This document shows, piece by piece, positions 55,420 through 64,000 of a stretch of 64,000 nucleotides of DNA (positions are counted from its first letter, which is position 1; each line of letters opens with the position of its first letter). The stretch is from Prochlorococcus sp. MIT 1341. GTDB lineage: Bacteria > Cyanobacteriota > Cyanobacteriia > PCC-6307 > Cyanobiaceae. Location of the stretch: the NCBI RefSeq assembly GCF_034092415.1, contig NZ_CP139304.1, forward strand, positions 1,472,001 to 1,536,000. Direction: 5' to 3'. Made by a program: the position numbers and the translations under genes. The notes under the pieces are model-generated. The model had not been told where the DNA came from, made no database searches, and saw nothing but the letters and a program-made list of their open reading frames with translations.

Positions 55420-58188
55420 GTGGCTCATGTCACGACTTTTTCTGACTTGACCAAGGTCGATTTGAATCCTCTTTCGATTTTTCCTTTCAAGCTGGATGGA
55501 TTTCAGCTTGAGGCTATTGATTCGTTGAATCAAGGACATTCTGTAGTTGTGAGTGCCCCAACGGGCTCAGGGAAGACTTTGGTTGGTGAATACTCAATAC
55601 ACCGTGCAATTGCTCATGGGAGCAGGGTGTTTTATACCACTCCTCTTAAAGCACTTTCTAATCAGAAGCTTAGAGATTTTCGGGAGCAGTTTGGGCATGA
55701 AAATGTAGGCCTAATGACTGGTGATTTGTCCGTGAATCGCGATGCATCAGTGGTTGTTATGACAACAGAGATTTTTAGGAACATGCTTTATATAGAGGCA
55801 GATCAGAAGAGTGACCCATTAGAGAAAGTGGAAACAGTGGTTTTTGATGAGTGTCATTACATGAATGATTCTCAAAGGGGTACTGTTTGGGAGGAATCAA
55901 TTATTCATTGCCCATCCAATATTCAGTTAGTTGCATTGTCGGCAACTGTTGCCAATGCTGGCCAGTTAACTGATTGGATTAATGAAGTACATGGGCCTAC
56001 GAAATTAGTCGTTAGCAAATATAGGCCTGTTCCTTTGGTTTTTAGTTTTTGTAGTTTTAAGGGCCTGCATCAATTACTTAATGAGAAAGGCACCGGCCTA
56101 CATCCAAATTGCAAAATCTGGCGATCACCTAAGGGGAATAAGCGGAAGGCTCGCTCCTCAAAGCCCCTCCAACCGAAGTCTCCAAGTACCAAGTTTGTTG
56201 TGGAGCAAATGGGAGAGAGAGAAATGTTGCCAGCAATTTATTTCATATTTAGTAGGCGCGGTTGTGATAGGGCTTTGGAGGAGATGGGAGCTCTTTGTTT
56301 GGTAACACCATCTGAACAGGTCTTGCTTCGTGAGCGTCTTAGTCACTACAGCGAGCTTAATCCTGAAGCTGTGCGCGATGGAATACATTCGGATGCTCTT
56401 TTGCGTGGGATAGCTGCTCATCATGCTGGTGTCTTACCAGCATGGAAGGAATTAATTGAGGAGTTGTTTCAGCGGGGATTAGTGAAAGTTGTTTTTGCAA
56501 CTGAGACTTTGGCGGCTGGTATCAATATGCCTGCAAGAAGTACTGTGATTTCTGTGCTTTCTAAGCGCTCTGATAGAGGCCATCGGGCATTGATGGGTAG
56601 TGAGTTCCTTCAGATGGCCGGACGGGCAGGTCGAAGAGGGCTTGATTCAAAGGGTTATGTAGTCACCGTACAAAGTCGCTTTGAGGGAGTGCGAGAAGCA
56701 GGGCAGCTTGCTACTAGCCAGGCGGATCCTCTTGTCAGTCAGTTTGCGCCAAGTTACGGCATGGTCTTAAACCTTCTCCAACATCACACTTTAGATAAGG
56801 CTAGAGAAATGATTGAGCGAAGTTTTGGACGTTATCTCGCAAGTCTTGATTTAGCAGATGAAGAGCAACTAATTGATCAACTGAGGAGTCAGTTGAGTGA
56901 ATTGAATGATGTTGCTGGAGATATACCTTGGCAAGACTTTGAGATATATGAGAAACATCGTGGACGATTGCGTGAAGAACGAAGACTTTTACGCATTCTT
57001 CAACAGCAGGCTGAGGAGACACTAGCTAACGAACTTACGTTGGCATTACAATTTGCAAGTGTAGGGACTTTGGTAAGCATTAAGTCTCATCAATTGAAAG
57101 CTGGTGTGACACCTGCTGTGATAGTTGAGAAATGCGATGGACCAGGACAGTTTCCCTTATTACTTTGTTTGACAGATAAGAATATTTGGCTTTTATTACC
57201 GTGCCATTCAGTCGTAAGTATTCATGCAGAATTGAGTTGTTTAAATGTTGGCGAAATTAAGAGACCTGATTTATCTCGACCTGGAGAGATATGTCATGGT
57301 AATGATCAAAGTAGAGAAATTTCTCTTGCAGTTTCAGATATTTCTAAGCGCCATGAGATGCGCAGGCCACAATATGATTTAGCAGGTGAAGTGATTGCAC
57401 AAGTTGAGTTGGTTAATAGCCTGGAGAAAGAGTTAGAGAGTCAACCTGCACATCGATGGGGTGATCGAAAGAAATTGAAAAAACATCGCCGTCGGATGGA
57501 ACAGCTAGATCACGAGATAAAGGAACGTCAATTGCTTTTGCATCAAAGAGCCAACCATCATTGGGAAACTTTTTTATCTTTAATAGATATTCTTCAGTAT
57601 TTTGGATGTCTCGAAGAGTTAACTCCTACTCAAATGGGACGTACGGTTGTTTCTTTGAGAGGTGATAACGAGCTTTGGCTAGGTCTTTCTTTAATGAGCG
57701 GACATTTAGATGATTTGCCTCCACCAGAACTTGCAGCAGTATTCCAAGCTATTAGTAGCGATGTGAATCGACCAGATCTTTGGAGTGGATATCCAACCCC
57801 TCATAAAGCTGACGAAGCTTTAAATGACTTAAATGATTTAAGACGAGAGCTTTTAAGGATGCAGGAACAGCACCAACTGTTTATTCCTGCATGGTTTGAA
57901 TCAGAATTGATGGGCCTTGTAGATGCATGGGCAAGAGGTACGTCTTGGGGTGATTTGATTTCAAATACCTCTTTGGATGAAGGAGATGTTGTTCGAATAA
58001 TGCGGAGAACAGTTGATTTGCTTTCCCAAGTCCCCTATTGCGAGTTGGTGACTGAGCGACTTCAAAAAAATGCACGAATTGCTTTGAAAGCAATTAATCG
58101 TTTCCCAGTTTGTGAGGCATATGACCTTATTAATGAGGCGGAAGCAGAGAAAAGAGGTTTAAACCCTGCGACAGAACGTGTTTCATAG
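55420..58188 (+). CDS. Ski2/Mtr4-like DEAD/DECH-box RNA helicase
   Basis: The 922-residue protein has the Q-motif-like FQLEAIDSL, Walker A APTGSGKT (46-53), DECH box (143-146), SATVANAG near 176, and helicase C motifs FATETLAAGINMPAR and QMAGRAGRRG. A long C-terminal part (about 440-920) has the DSHCT-type region. Ski2-like helicases in cyanobacteria and plant plastids (ISE2) act in RNA processing. The start is GTG at 55420. It ends 18 bp from the convergent fumC gene. Confidence 0.92.
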   Translation: MAHVTTFSDLTKVDLNPLSIFPFKLDGFQLEAIDSLNQGHSVVVSAPTGSGKTLVGEYSIHRAIAHGSRVFYTTPLKALSNQKLRDFREQFGHENVGLMTGDLSVNRDASVVVMTTEIFRNMLYIEADQKSDPLEKVETVVFDECHYMNDSQRGTVWEESIIHCPSNIQLVALSATVANAGQLTDWINEVHGPTKLVVSKYRPVPLVFSFCSFKGLHQLLNEKGTGLHPNCKIWRSPKGNKRKARSSKPLQPKSPSTKFVVEQMGEREMLPAIYFIFSRRGCDRALEEMGALCLVTPSEQVLLRERLSHYSELNPEAVRDGIHSDALLRGIAAHHAGVLPAWKELIEELFQRGLVKVVFATETLAAGINMPARSTVISVLSKRSDRGHRALMGSEFLQMAGRAGRRGLDSKGYVVTVQSRFEGVREAGQLATSQADPLVSQFAPSYGMVLNLLQHHTLDKAREMIERSFGRYLASLDLADEEQLIDQLRSQLSELNDVAGDIPWQDFEIYEKHRGRLREERRLLRILQQQAEETLANELTLALQFASVGTLVSIKSHQLKAGVTPAVIVEKCDGPGQFPLLLCLTDKNIWLLLPCHSVVSIHAELSCLNVGEIKRPDLSRPGEICHGNDQSREISLAVSDISKRHEMRRPQYDLAGEVIAQVELVNSLEKELESQPAHRWGDRKKLKKHRRRMEQLDHEIKERQLLLHQRANHHWETFLSLIDILQYFGCLEELTPTQMGRTVVSLRGDNELWLGLSLMSGHLDDLPPPELAAVFQAISSDVNRPDLWSGYPTPHKADEALNDLNDLRRELLRMQEQHQLFIPAWFESELMGLVDAWARGTSWGDLISNTSLDEGDVVRIMRRTVDLLSQVPYCELVTERLQKNARIALKAINRFPVCEAYDLINEAEAEKRGLNPATERVS

Positions 58189-58206
58189 CAGCATTAACTG
58201 GGAGTC

Positions 58207-59607
58207 TTAAGGAGTTGGACTAGTCATCTTTTCAGGATCAATAATTCGATCAAATTCATCGCCACTTATATAATTAAGCTTAAGAGAGGCCTGCCGTAAA
58301 CTTAAGTTATTTTCATGAGCATATTTAGCAATTTCACTTGCTTTATTATAGCCAATTACTGGTGCTAATGCTGTTACAAGCATAAGAGAATTTTGTAGAT
58401 AATCGTTTATTTTTGATCGATTTGCTTCCATCCCTTCAATCATCCCTATTCGACAGGACTTGCATGCATCATGCAGCAAATTAATACTATGAAGCAGATT
58501 GAATCCTATTAGGGGCTTGTAGGTATTCATTTGGAGATGACCTCCGCTCCCGGCCATTGCTACAGCCGTCTCAAGCCCCATGACTTGAGTGCAAACCATT
58601 GACATTGATTCACATTGAGTAGGATTTATTTTGCCAGGCATTATTGAACTACCCGGCTCATTGGCTGGGAGGCTTAATTCTCCTAAGCCTGTACGAGGCC
58701 CACAAGAAAGAAGGCGGATGTCATTTACGATCTTTAGAAGTGTGATTGCAAGCATCTTGAGTTGAGCCATTGCATTTACTAGCCCATCATGATTCGCCAT
58801 AACAGCGAACTTGTTGTTTGCTGAGAAGAAAGGTAGACCAGTAATTGTTGTTAGAGTCTTGGTGATTTCAATATCAAAGCCAGCAGGTGTGTTTAGGCCT
58901 GTGCCAACTGCTGTGCCACCTAGAGGCAAAGGGTAAAGTTCAGTGAGACTTTGTTGAATACGGGAGTAAGCATGAATCACTTGATCTCTCCAGGCGGAAG
59001 CCTCCTGCCCAAGGGTTAGTGGTACAGCATCTTGTAAATGTGTACGGCCAACTTTAATTATCTCACCCCAAACTTTGCTTTTATTATCAATAGCTTGGAT
59101 GAACAATTTTAGCTCAGGTAATAGTCTATTTTTAAGGCTAATTGCTGCTGCAATATGAATCGCAGAGGGGAAAACATCGTTAGTTGACTGTGATTTATTT
59201 ACATCATCATTTGGGTGTAAAGGTTTTTGGCTTCCAAGTTGTTCACCAGTTTCTTTGGCAATGATATTGCTGATAACTTCGTTGATATTCATGTTGGTTT
59301 GTGTCCCGCTACCCGTTTGCCAGACACGAAGCGGAAACTGATTGTCAAATGAACCATTAGAAATTGATTTTGCGGCTTTAACGATTTGATCTTTTTTAGA
59401 GTTTTCCAATAGGCCGAAATGTTCATTCACGATTGCTGCTGCTTGTTTAATTAAAGCAAGTGCATGAATTATTTCAGTAGGAATAGTATCTTCAGTAATT
59501 GCAAAGTTCTTTAGTGATCTTTGAGTCTGAGCGCCCCATAAGACATCAGCTGGTACCTCGATAGGGCCAATGCTGTCATGCTCAATGCGAACTACTGGTT
59601 TAGTCAT
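58207..59607 (-). CDS. fumC: Fumarate hydratase class II
   Basis: FumC interconverts fumarate and malate. The 466-residue length is standard. Motifs present include GAQTQRSL near 25, TGSGTQTNMN near 100 and the superfamily signature GSSIMPGKINPTQ near 320. It is iron-free, unlike class I fumarases. It is followed on the same strand upstream by purB, another enzyme that makes or uses fumarate, after a 153-bp gap; linkage may be coincidental. Confidence 0.96.
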   Translation of the reverse strand: MTKPVVRIEHDSIGPIEVPADVLWGAQTQRSLKNFAITEDTIPTEIIHALALIKQAAAIVNEHFGLLENSKKDQIVKAAKSISNGSFDNQFPLRVWQTGSGTQTNMNINEVISNIIAKETGEQLGSQKPLHPNDDVNKSQSTNDVFPSAIHIAAAISLKNRLLPELKLFIQAIDNKSKVWGEIIKVGRTHLQDAVPLTLGQEASAWRDQVIHAYSRIQQSLTELYPLPLGGTAVGTGLNTPAGFDIEITKTLTTITGLPFFSANNKFAVMANHDGLVNAMAQLKMLAITLLKIVNDIRLLSCGPRTGLGELSLPANEPGSSIMPGKINPTQCESMSMVCTQVMGLETAVAMAGSGGHLQMNTYKPLIGFNLLHSINLLHDACKSCRIGMIEGMEANRSKINDYLQNSLMLVTALAPVIGYNKASEIAKYAHENNLSLRQASLKLNYISGDEFDRIIDPEKMTSPTP

Positions 59608-59760
59608 TCATCCTTTGTTGATGGAGATGGATCCTTTAGAACACATAACTTACTTTCTTAAGAGCTTGAATAAGTAAGCTTTCAACTTTATATTAGGAGT
59701 TTTTGCGAATTTGTAAAACTTCTGCTTGAAACACTTTCCTCATTAGATTATATGGTTCAT
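59608..59760 (-). other. Gap between purB and fumC
   Basis: This 153-bp AT-rich spacer lies between two minus-strand genes. No gene, terminator or strong stem was seen. A fumC promoter probably lies in it. Confidence 0.35.
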
Positions 59761-61056
59761 TTATAGGCCCAGCCTTTCCCATATTACATCTAGATTTGAT
59801 TCATATGAGTCGGTGTTAAAGCAATTGGCAAGGTGATCTGCTTTTAATACTGAGAGAACTTCATTGTCTGATTCAAGGTTTTTTCGGAAATTGCCCTCTT
59901 CTTTATTCCAGGCTGAATGTGCATTTCGTTGAACAATTTGATATGCTTTCTCGCGACTCATTCCACACTCAACAAGAGCTAAAAGAACTCTTTGGCTGAA
60001 GACTACCCCCCCATAAATATTCATGTTTCGCTTCATATTTTCAGGATAGATGCCAAGACCTTGCATGATTTGTGTCATTTCTCTTAGCATAAAATGAAGT
60101 GTTGTTGAACAGTCAGGGAGCATCATTCTCTCGGTTGAACTATGGCTAATGTCTCTTTCATGCCAAAGAGCTACATTCTCAATTGCTGCGATTACATATC
60201 CTCGTAAAACTCTTGATAAGCCGCTAATTCTTTCACTTCGAATAGGGTTTCTTTTGTGAGGCATGGCAGAGCTGCCTTTTTGACCCTTGGCAAAATTTTC
60301 TTCTACCTCAAGGACATCAGTACGCTGTAGATTTCTGATTTCCGTTGCAAATCTATCTAGCGAAGCACCTATTAAAGCAAGGGTTTGCACATAATCAGCA
60401 TGACGATCTCGCGAGATTACTTGTGTACTAGCTGTATCAGGTGTAAGACCAAGCTTTTGGCATGCAAGACGTTCAACCTCTGGATCGGTGTTTGCATAGT
60501 TGCCCATAGCACCACTTATTTGACCTGCGGAAATATCTTTTTCTAGGCGGTCTAGGCGAAGTCCGTTTCGTTTGGTTTCTGCTAGCCAGCCTGCAAGTTT
60601 GAATCCAAATGTGATTGGCTCTCCATGTATTGCATGCGACCGTCCGATCATGACGGTGTTTTTATGTTGCTTAGCGAGTGAATGGATTGCGGCTTCAAGT
60701 TGATTCAACTCTTCCTTCAACAATTTCACAGAAGCTTTCATTTGGAGTGCCAAGCCAGTATCAAGTACATCGCTACTGGTCATTCCTAAATGGATGAAGC
60801 GCCCTGCATCTCCAACATGTTCATTTACGTTTGTGAGGAATGCAATGACATCGTGACGCACCTCAGCTTCGATTTCCAGAATCCTGTTCTCGTCAAAGGC
60901 CGCTTTTTGACGGATCTGGGTCATCGCATCATGGGGTATTCTTCCTAGCTCAAAATTTGCTTCGCAAGCAGCGATCTCAACGTCTAGCCAGCTTTGGTAT
61001 TTGGCCCTGTCATTCCAGACATGGCTCATTTCAGGGAGAGTGTATCTATCAATCAA
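59761..61056 (-). CDS. purB: Adenylosuccinate lyase
   Basis: PurB cleaves SAICAR and adenylosuccinate in purine synthesis, releasing fumarate. The 431-residue protein starts at TTG 61056 (MIDRYTLPEMSHVW) and has GMTSSDVLDT near 92-101, GRSHAIHGEPITFG near 139-152 and the signature GSSAMPHKRNPI near 260. Length and motifs are those of the bacterial short type. Confidence 0.96.
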   Translation of the reverse strand: MIDRYTLPEMSHVWNDRAKYQSWLDVEIAACEANFELGRIPHDAMTQIRQKAAFDENRILEIEAEVRHDVIAFLTNVNEHVGDAGRFIHLGMTSSDVLDTGLALQMKASVKLLKEELNQLEAAIHSLAKQHKNTVMIGRSHAIHGEPITFGFKLAGWLAETKRNGLRLDRLEKDISAGQISGAMGNYANTDPEVERLACQKLGLTPDTASTQVISRDRHADYVQTLALIGASLDRFATEIRNLQRTDVLEVEENFAKGQKGSSAMPHKRNPIRSERISGLSRVLRGYVIAAIENVALWHERDISHSSTERMMLPDCSTTLHFMLREMTQIMQGLGIYPENMKRNMNIYGGVVFSQRVLLALVECGMSREKAYQIVQRNAHSAWNKEEGNFRKNLESDNEVLSVLKADHLANCFNTDSYESNLDVIWERLGL

Positions 61057-61100
61057 TGGTTCTTAAATGCCTGAGAGTTTGTTGAACTTAAACCCTTTTA

Positions 61101-61367
61101 TCATGCAGATTTCAGACGGTAGTGCTCTACTTCCCAATGCACACATTGTCCCCAGGCTTGTTGACGAACCCAGCAACGACCTCCTTTGCAGTTGATGACT
61201 TCAAAAGGGGGTAGATCACTTGGTTGATTGTCTAAGGTAACGAAACATCCTGGCTGTAGAAGTTCAAGCACCTTTTTGGATTTTGCGATATACAAGCCAT
61301 ACAAGTTTTTGCGGCCTTTTTGCTTTTTTCGCTGTTGTGATGGCTTATTAGGTTTAGGAGGAGACAT
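61101..61367 (-). CDS. Small conserved hypothetical protein
   Basis: The 88-residue protein begins MSPPKPNKPSQQRKKQKGRKNLYGLY with a Lys-rich, probably disordered first 25 residues, then a compact part (LLQPGCFVTLDNQPSD, GGRCWVRQQAWG). The mid-part resembles an SH3-like barrel such as those that bind RNA or chromatin, but no family was recognised. It lies 44 bp upstream of purB on the same strand. Confidence 0.6.
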   Translation of the reverse strand: MSPPKPNKPSQQRKKQKGRKNLYGLYIAKSKKVLELLQPGCFVTLDNQPSDLPPFEVINCKGGRCWVRQQAWGQCVHWEVEHYRLKSA

Positions 61368-61461
61368 TCCTTGGAGTTCTTGTTTGAATGATCTTCATGC
61401 GTTTTTGCCCTTTTTTGCTCAGTTGATTGGTTTTTGTTCGGTTTTTATCTGAATTTCAGCA

Positions 61462-62865
<1,404 letters not shown>

Positions 62866-63024
62866 AAACAGCTAATTAGCTTGTGCTGACCTATTAGGGG
62901 GGCTAGCGGCTAATTCTGATGTTGCCGTTGTTACCAATTCCAGATTTGAGGTGGTGAAAGTTCATTTGAATTTGGATTTGAGTAAAATTTGCTCAGACCG
63001 AGTATCAATGGAGGGGAAATTGTT

Positions 63025-63441
63025 TTGCTTGAGAGTAAAACTGATTCAGCGACAGAATCTCCTCTATATGGAGAAAGGGCAATTAAGGACTCGAGGTTAA
63101 TTTGCTTTGAAAACCCAAATAATAAAAGGCCTTATGAGATTTCTATTGAGTTGCCCGAGTTTACATGCTTATGTCCTTTTTCTGGTTACCCTGACTTTGC
63201 AATAATTCGTCTCATTTACCAGCCTGAATTAAAAGTTTTAGAGCTTAAGGCTCTTAAGCTCTATGTAAATAGTTATCGGAACAGAACCATTTCCCATGAA
63301 GAGGTCGTCAATAGGATTCTTGATGATATTGTGGAGGCTTGCAATCCTAAGTGGGTCGAATTAGAAGCAGACTTTAATCCTAGAGGAAATGTTCACATGG
63401 TAGTAAGAGTTACACATGGAAAAAAAGAGATGTTTGATTAG
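63025..63441 (+). CDS. queF: NADPH-dependent 7-cyano-7-deazaguanine reductase
   Basis: QueF reduces preQ0 to preQ1 for queuosine synthesis. A TTG at 63025 with GGAGGGGA 7 nt upstream gives 138 residues; an in-frame TTG 36 bp earlier (150 residues) has no such site. The unimodular QueF motif [14 protein letters not shown] carries the nucleophile (Cys50) and general acid (Asp57); FNPRGNVH follows near 120. Length and motifs fit the short form. It converges on the ccs1 gene, overlapping it by 4 bp. Confidence 0.93.
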   Translation: MLESKTDSATESPLYGERAIKDSRLICFENPNNKRPYEISIELPEFTCLCPFSGYPDFAIIRLIYQPELKVLELKALKLYVNSYRNRTISHEEVVNRILDDIVEACNPKWVELEADFNPRGNVHMVVRVTHGKKEMFD

Positions 63442-64000
63442 TTTTTTATAGCTTGGGAAAGAAGGATTGGTAATTCATTCGCCAGCCCAATTAGGTTTCT
63501 ATTTGATAGTCCACCCACATGAATAACAGATTCATTTGGATCTTTTATTACCCAAAGCTGCTTGGTCGCAATCATGCTTAAACTTCCGCCTAAGAGGATA
63601 ACCGCAAAACCTGTATATACCATTGGTACCCCTGGATCACGTTTTAAAAGTATTCCGCTTGCTGCTAGGACGTCTAATACCTGAAGGGATAGACCATTTA
63701 TTTCAATCTTCTCAGATCCAGGGCGAAGATTATTGATGAAATTTCCTTCTTCATCGAAGACTTCTATGGGACCTTTTTCATTAGAAATTGTGAGGAGTAA
63801 TGGGTTCTCGCCACTAGGGCTAGTTGGAAGTACTAATCCCCAAATTTGTTCTCCTAATTCGGGAAAACTTTTTAGAGGGAGTTGGAGCTTAGGGCTATTC
63901 CCAATCCGTACTGTTAATGCGGCCAAAGACCAGTCCGCTTGATAAATGGTCATTCCATGGATTCTTAATGGATGATTAACACTTATTTCCCAAAAGGAAC
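63438..64000 (-). CDS. ccs1: Cytochrome c biogenesis protein Ccs1/ResB (partial)
   Basis: This is the C-terminal part of a ResB-family protein that, with CcsA, delivers haem to c-type cytochromes in system II. The frame stays open through the window edge at 64000, so the start lies outside. The visible [20 protein letters not shown] is the family's strongly conserved lumenal segment, followed by a membrane helix ([20 protein letters not shown]) and a C-terminal soluble tail. About 187 residues are visible. Confidence 0.88.
   Translation of the reverse strand, partial: SFWEISVNHPLRIHGMTIYQADWSLAALTVRIGNSPKLQLPLKSFPELGEQIWGLVLPTSPSGENPLLLTISNEKGPIEVFDEEGNFINNLRPGSEKIEINGLSLQVLDVLAASGILLKRDPGVPMVYTGFAVILLGGSLSMIATKQLWVIKDPNESVIHVGGLSNRNLIGLANELPILLSQAIKN

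Overview
The window reads as a core-chromosome segment of a marine picocyanobacterium, most likely Prochlorococcus and probably a low-light-adapted lineage (moderately AT-rich). The support is a marine-type psbA (D1), an Hli/SCP one-helix protein, a split RNA polymerase beta-prime (rpoC1 + rpoC2), Ycf35/DUF1257 and DUF2997 proteins, a cyanobacterial RNase E ending in the PNPase-binding Arg-rich peptide, LL-diaminopimelate aminotransferase, and a bioF-bioK-bioC-bioD-bioA cluster with the picocyanobacterial BioK esterase. The strain is inferred, not proven. No prophage, insertion sequence, CRISPR array or rRNA operon was seen; one tRNA (Thr, CGT anticodon) is present.

Layout. 1-5322: tail of an upstream gene, a 475-bp leader, then the str-type operon rpsL-rpsG-fusA-tuf-rpsJ. 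5381-8413: LON-domain protein and a plastoquinone/tocopherol-type methyltransferase facing pheA, then a DUF1997 protein. 8419-13850 (minus): a large radical-SAM/DUF2344 protein, a long gap, then rne-rnhB. 13967-16451 (plus): dapL, clpS and a CPBP membrane protease, facing a B12-type radical-SAM protein (minus) that lies divergently upstream of psbA. 18005-19548: psbA with a hairpin-rich leader and a strong terminator. 19672-22276: TauE/SafE-like permease, GT2 glycosyltransferase, tRNA-Thr, DUF3493 protein. 22356-28028 (minus): rimP-nusA-ylxR-infB, in which infB is interrupted by a frameshift at a 9-base C run. 28254-32783: htrA, rpiA, hisD, rpsT, tatD. 33064-42487: rpoB-rpoC1-rpoC2, preceded by two perfect leader inverted repeats. 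42553-48900: hli overlapping rlmN, a sodium:solute symporter, a tiny one-helix protein, then a run of HEAT protein, DUF2997, Ycf35, 4Fe-4S ferredoxin and aldo/keto reductase. 48897-55291: rsmG, a membrane J-protein and the biotin cluster. 55420-64000: Ski2-like helicase, fumC, purB, tlyA, glnB (PII), two small unknown proteins, queF and the 3' part of a ccs1/ResB cytochrome c biogenesis gene cut by the window edge.

Most genes form translation, transcription, RNA-decay and core metabolic units. The most notable points are the infB homopolymer frameshift beside an 18-bp tandem repeat, the stacked hairpins upstream of psbA, rpoB and rpsJ, the conserved-unknown HEAT/DUF2997/Ycf35/ferredoxin run, a 51-residue membrane peptide embedded in the biotin cluster, and a PII protein with Phe in place of Tyr51. 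I did not find a clearly new multi-gene system; the HEAT-DUF2997-Ycf35-ferredoxin run is the best candidate for an uncharacterised functional module.
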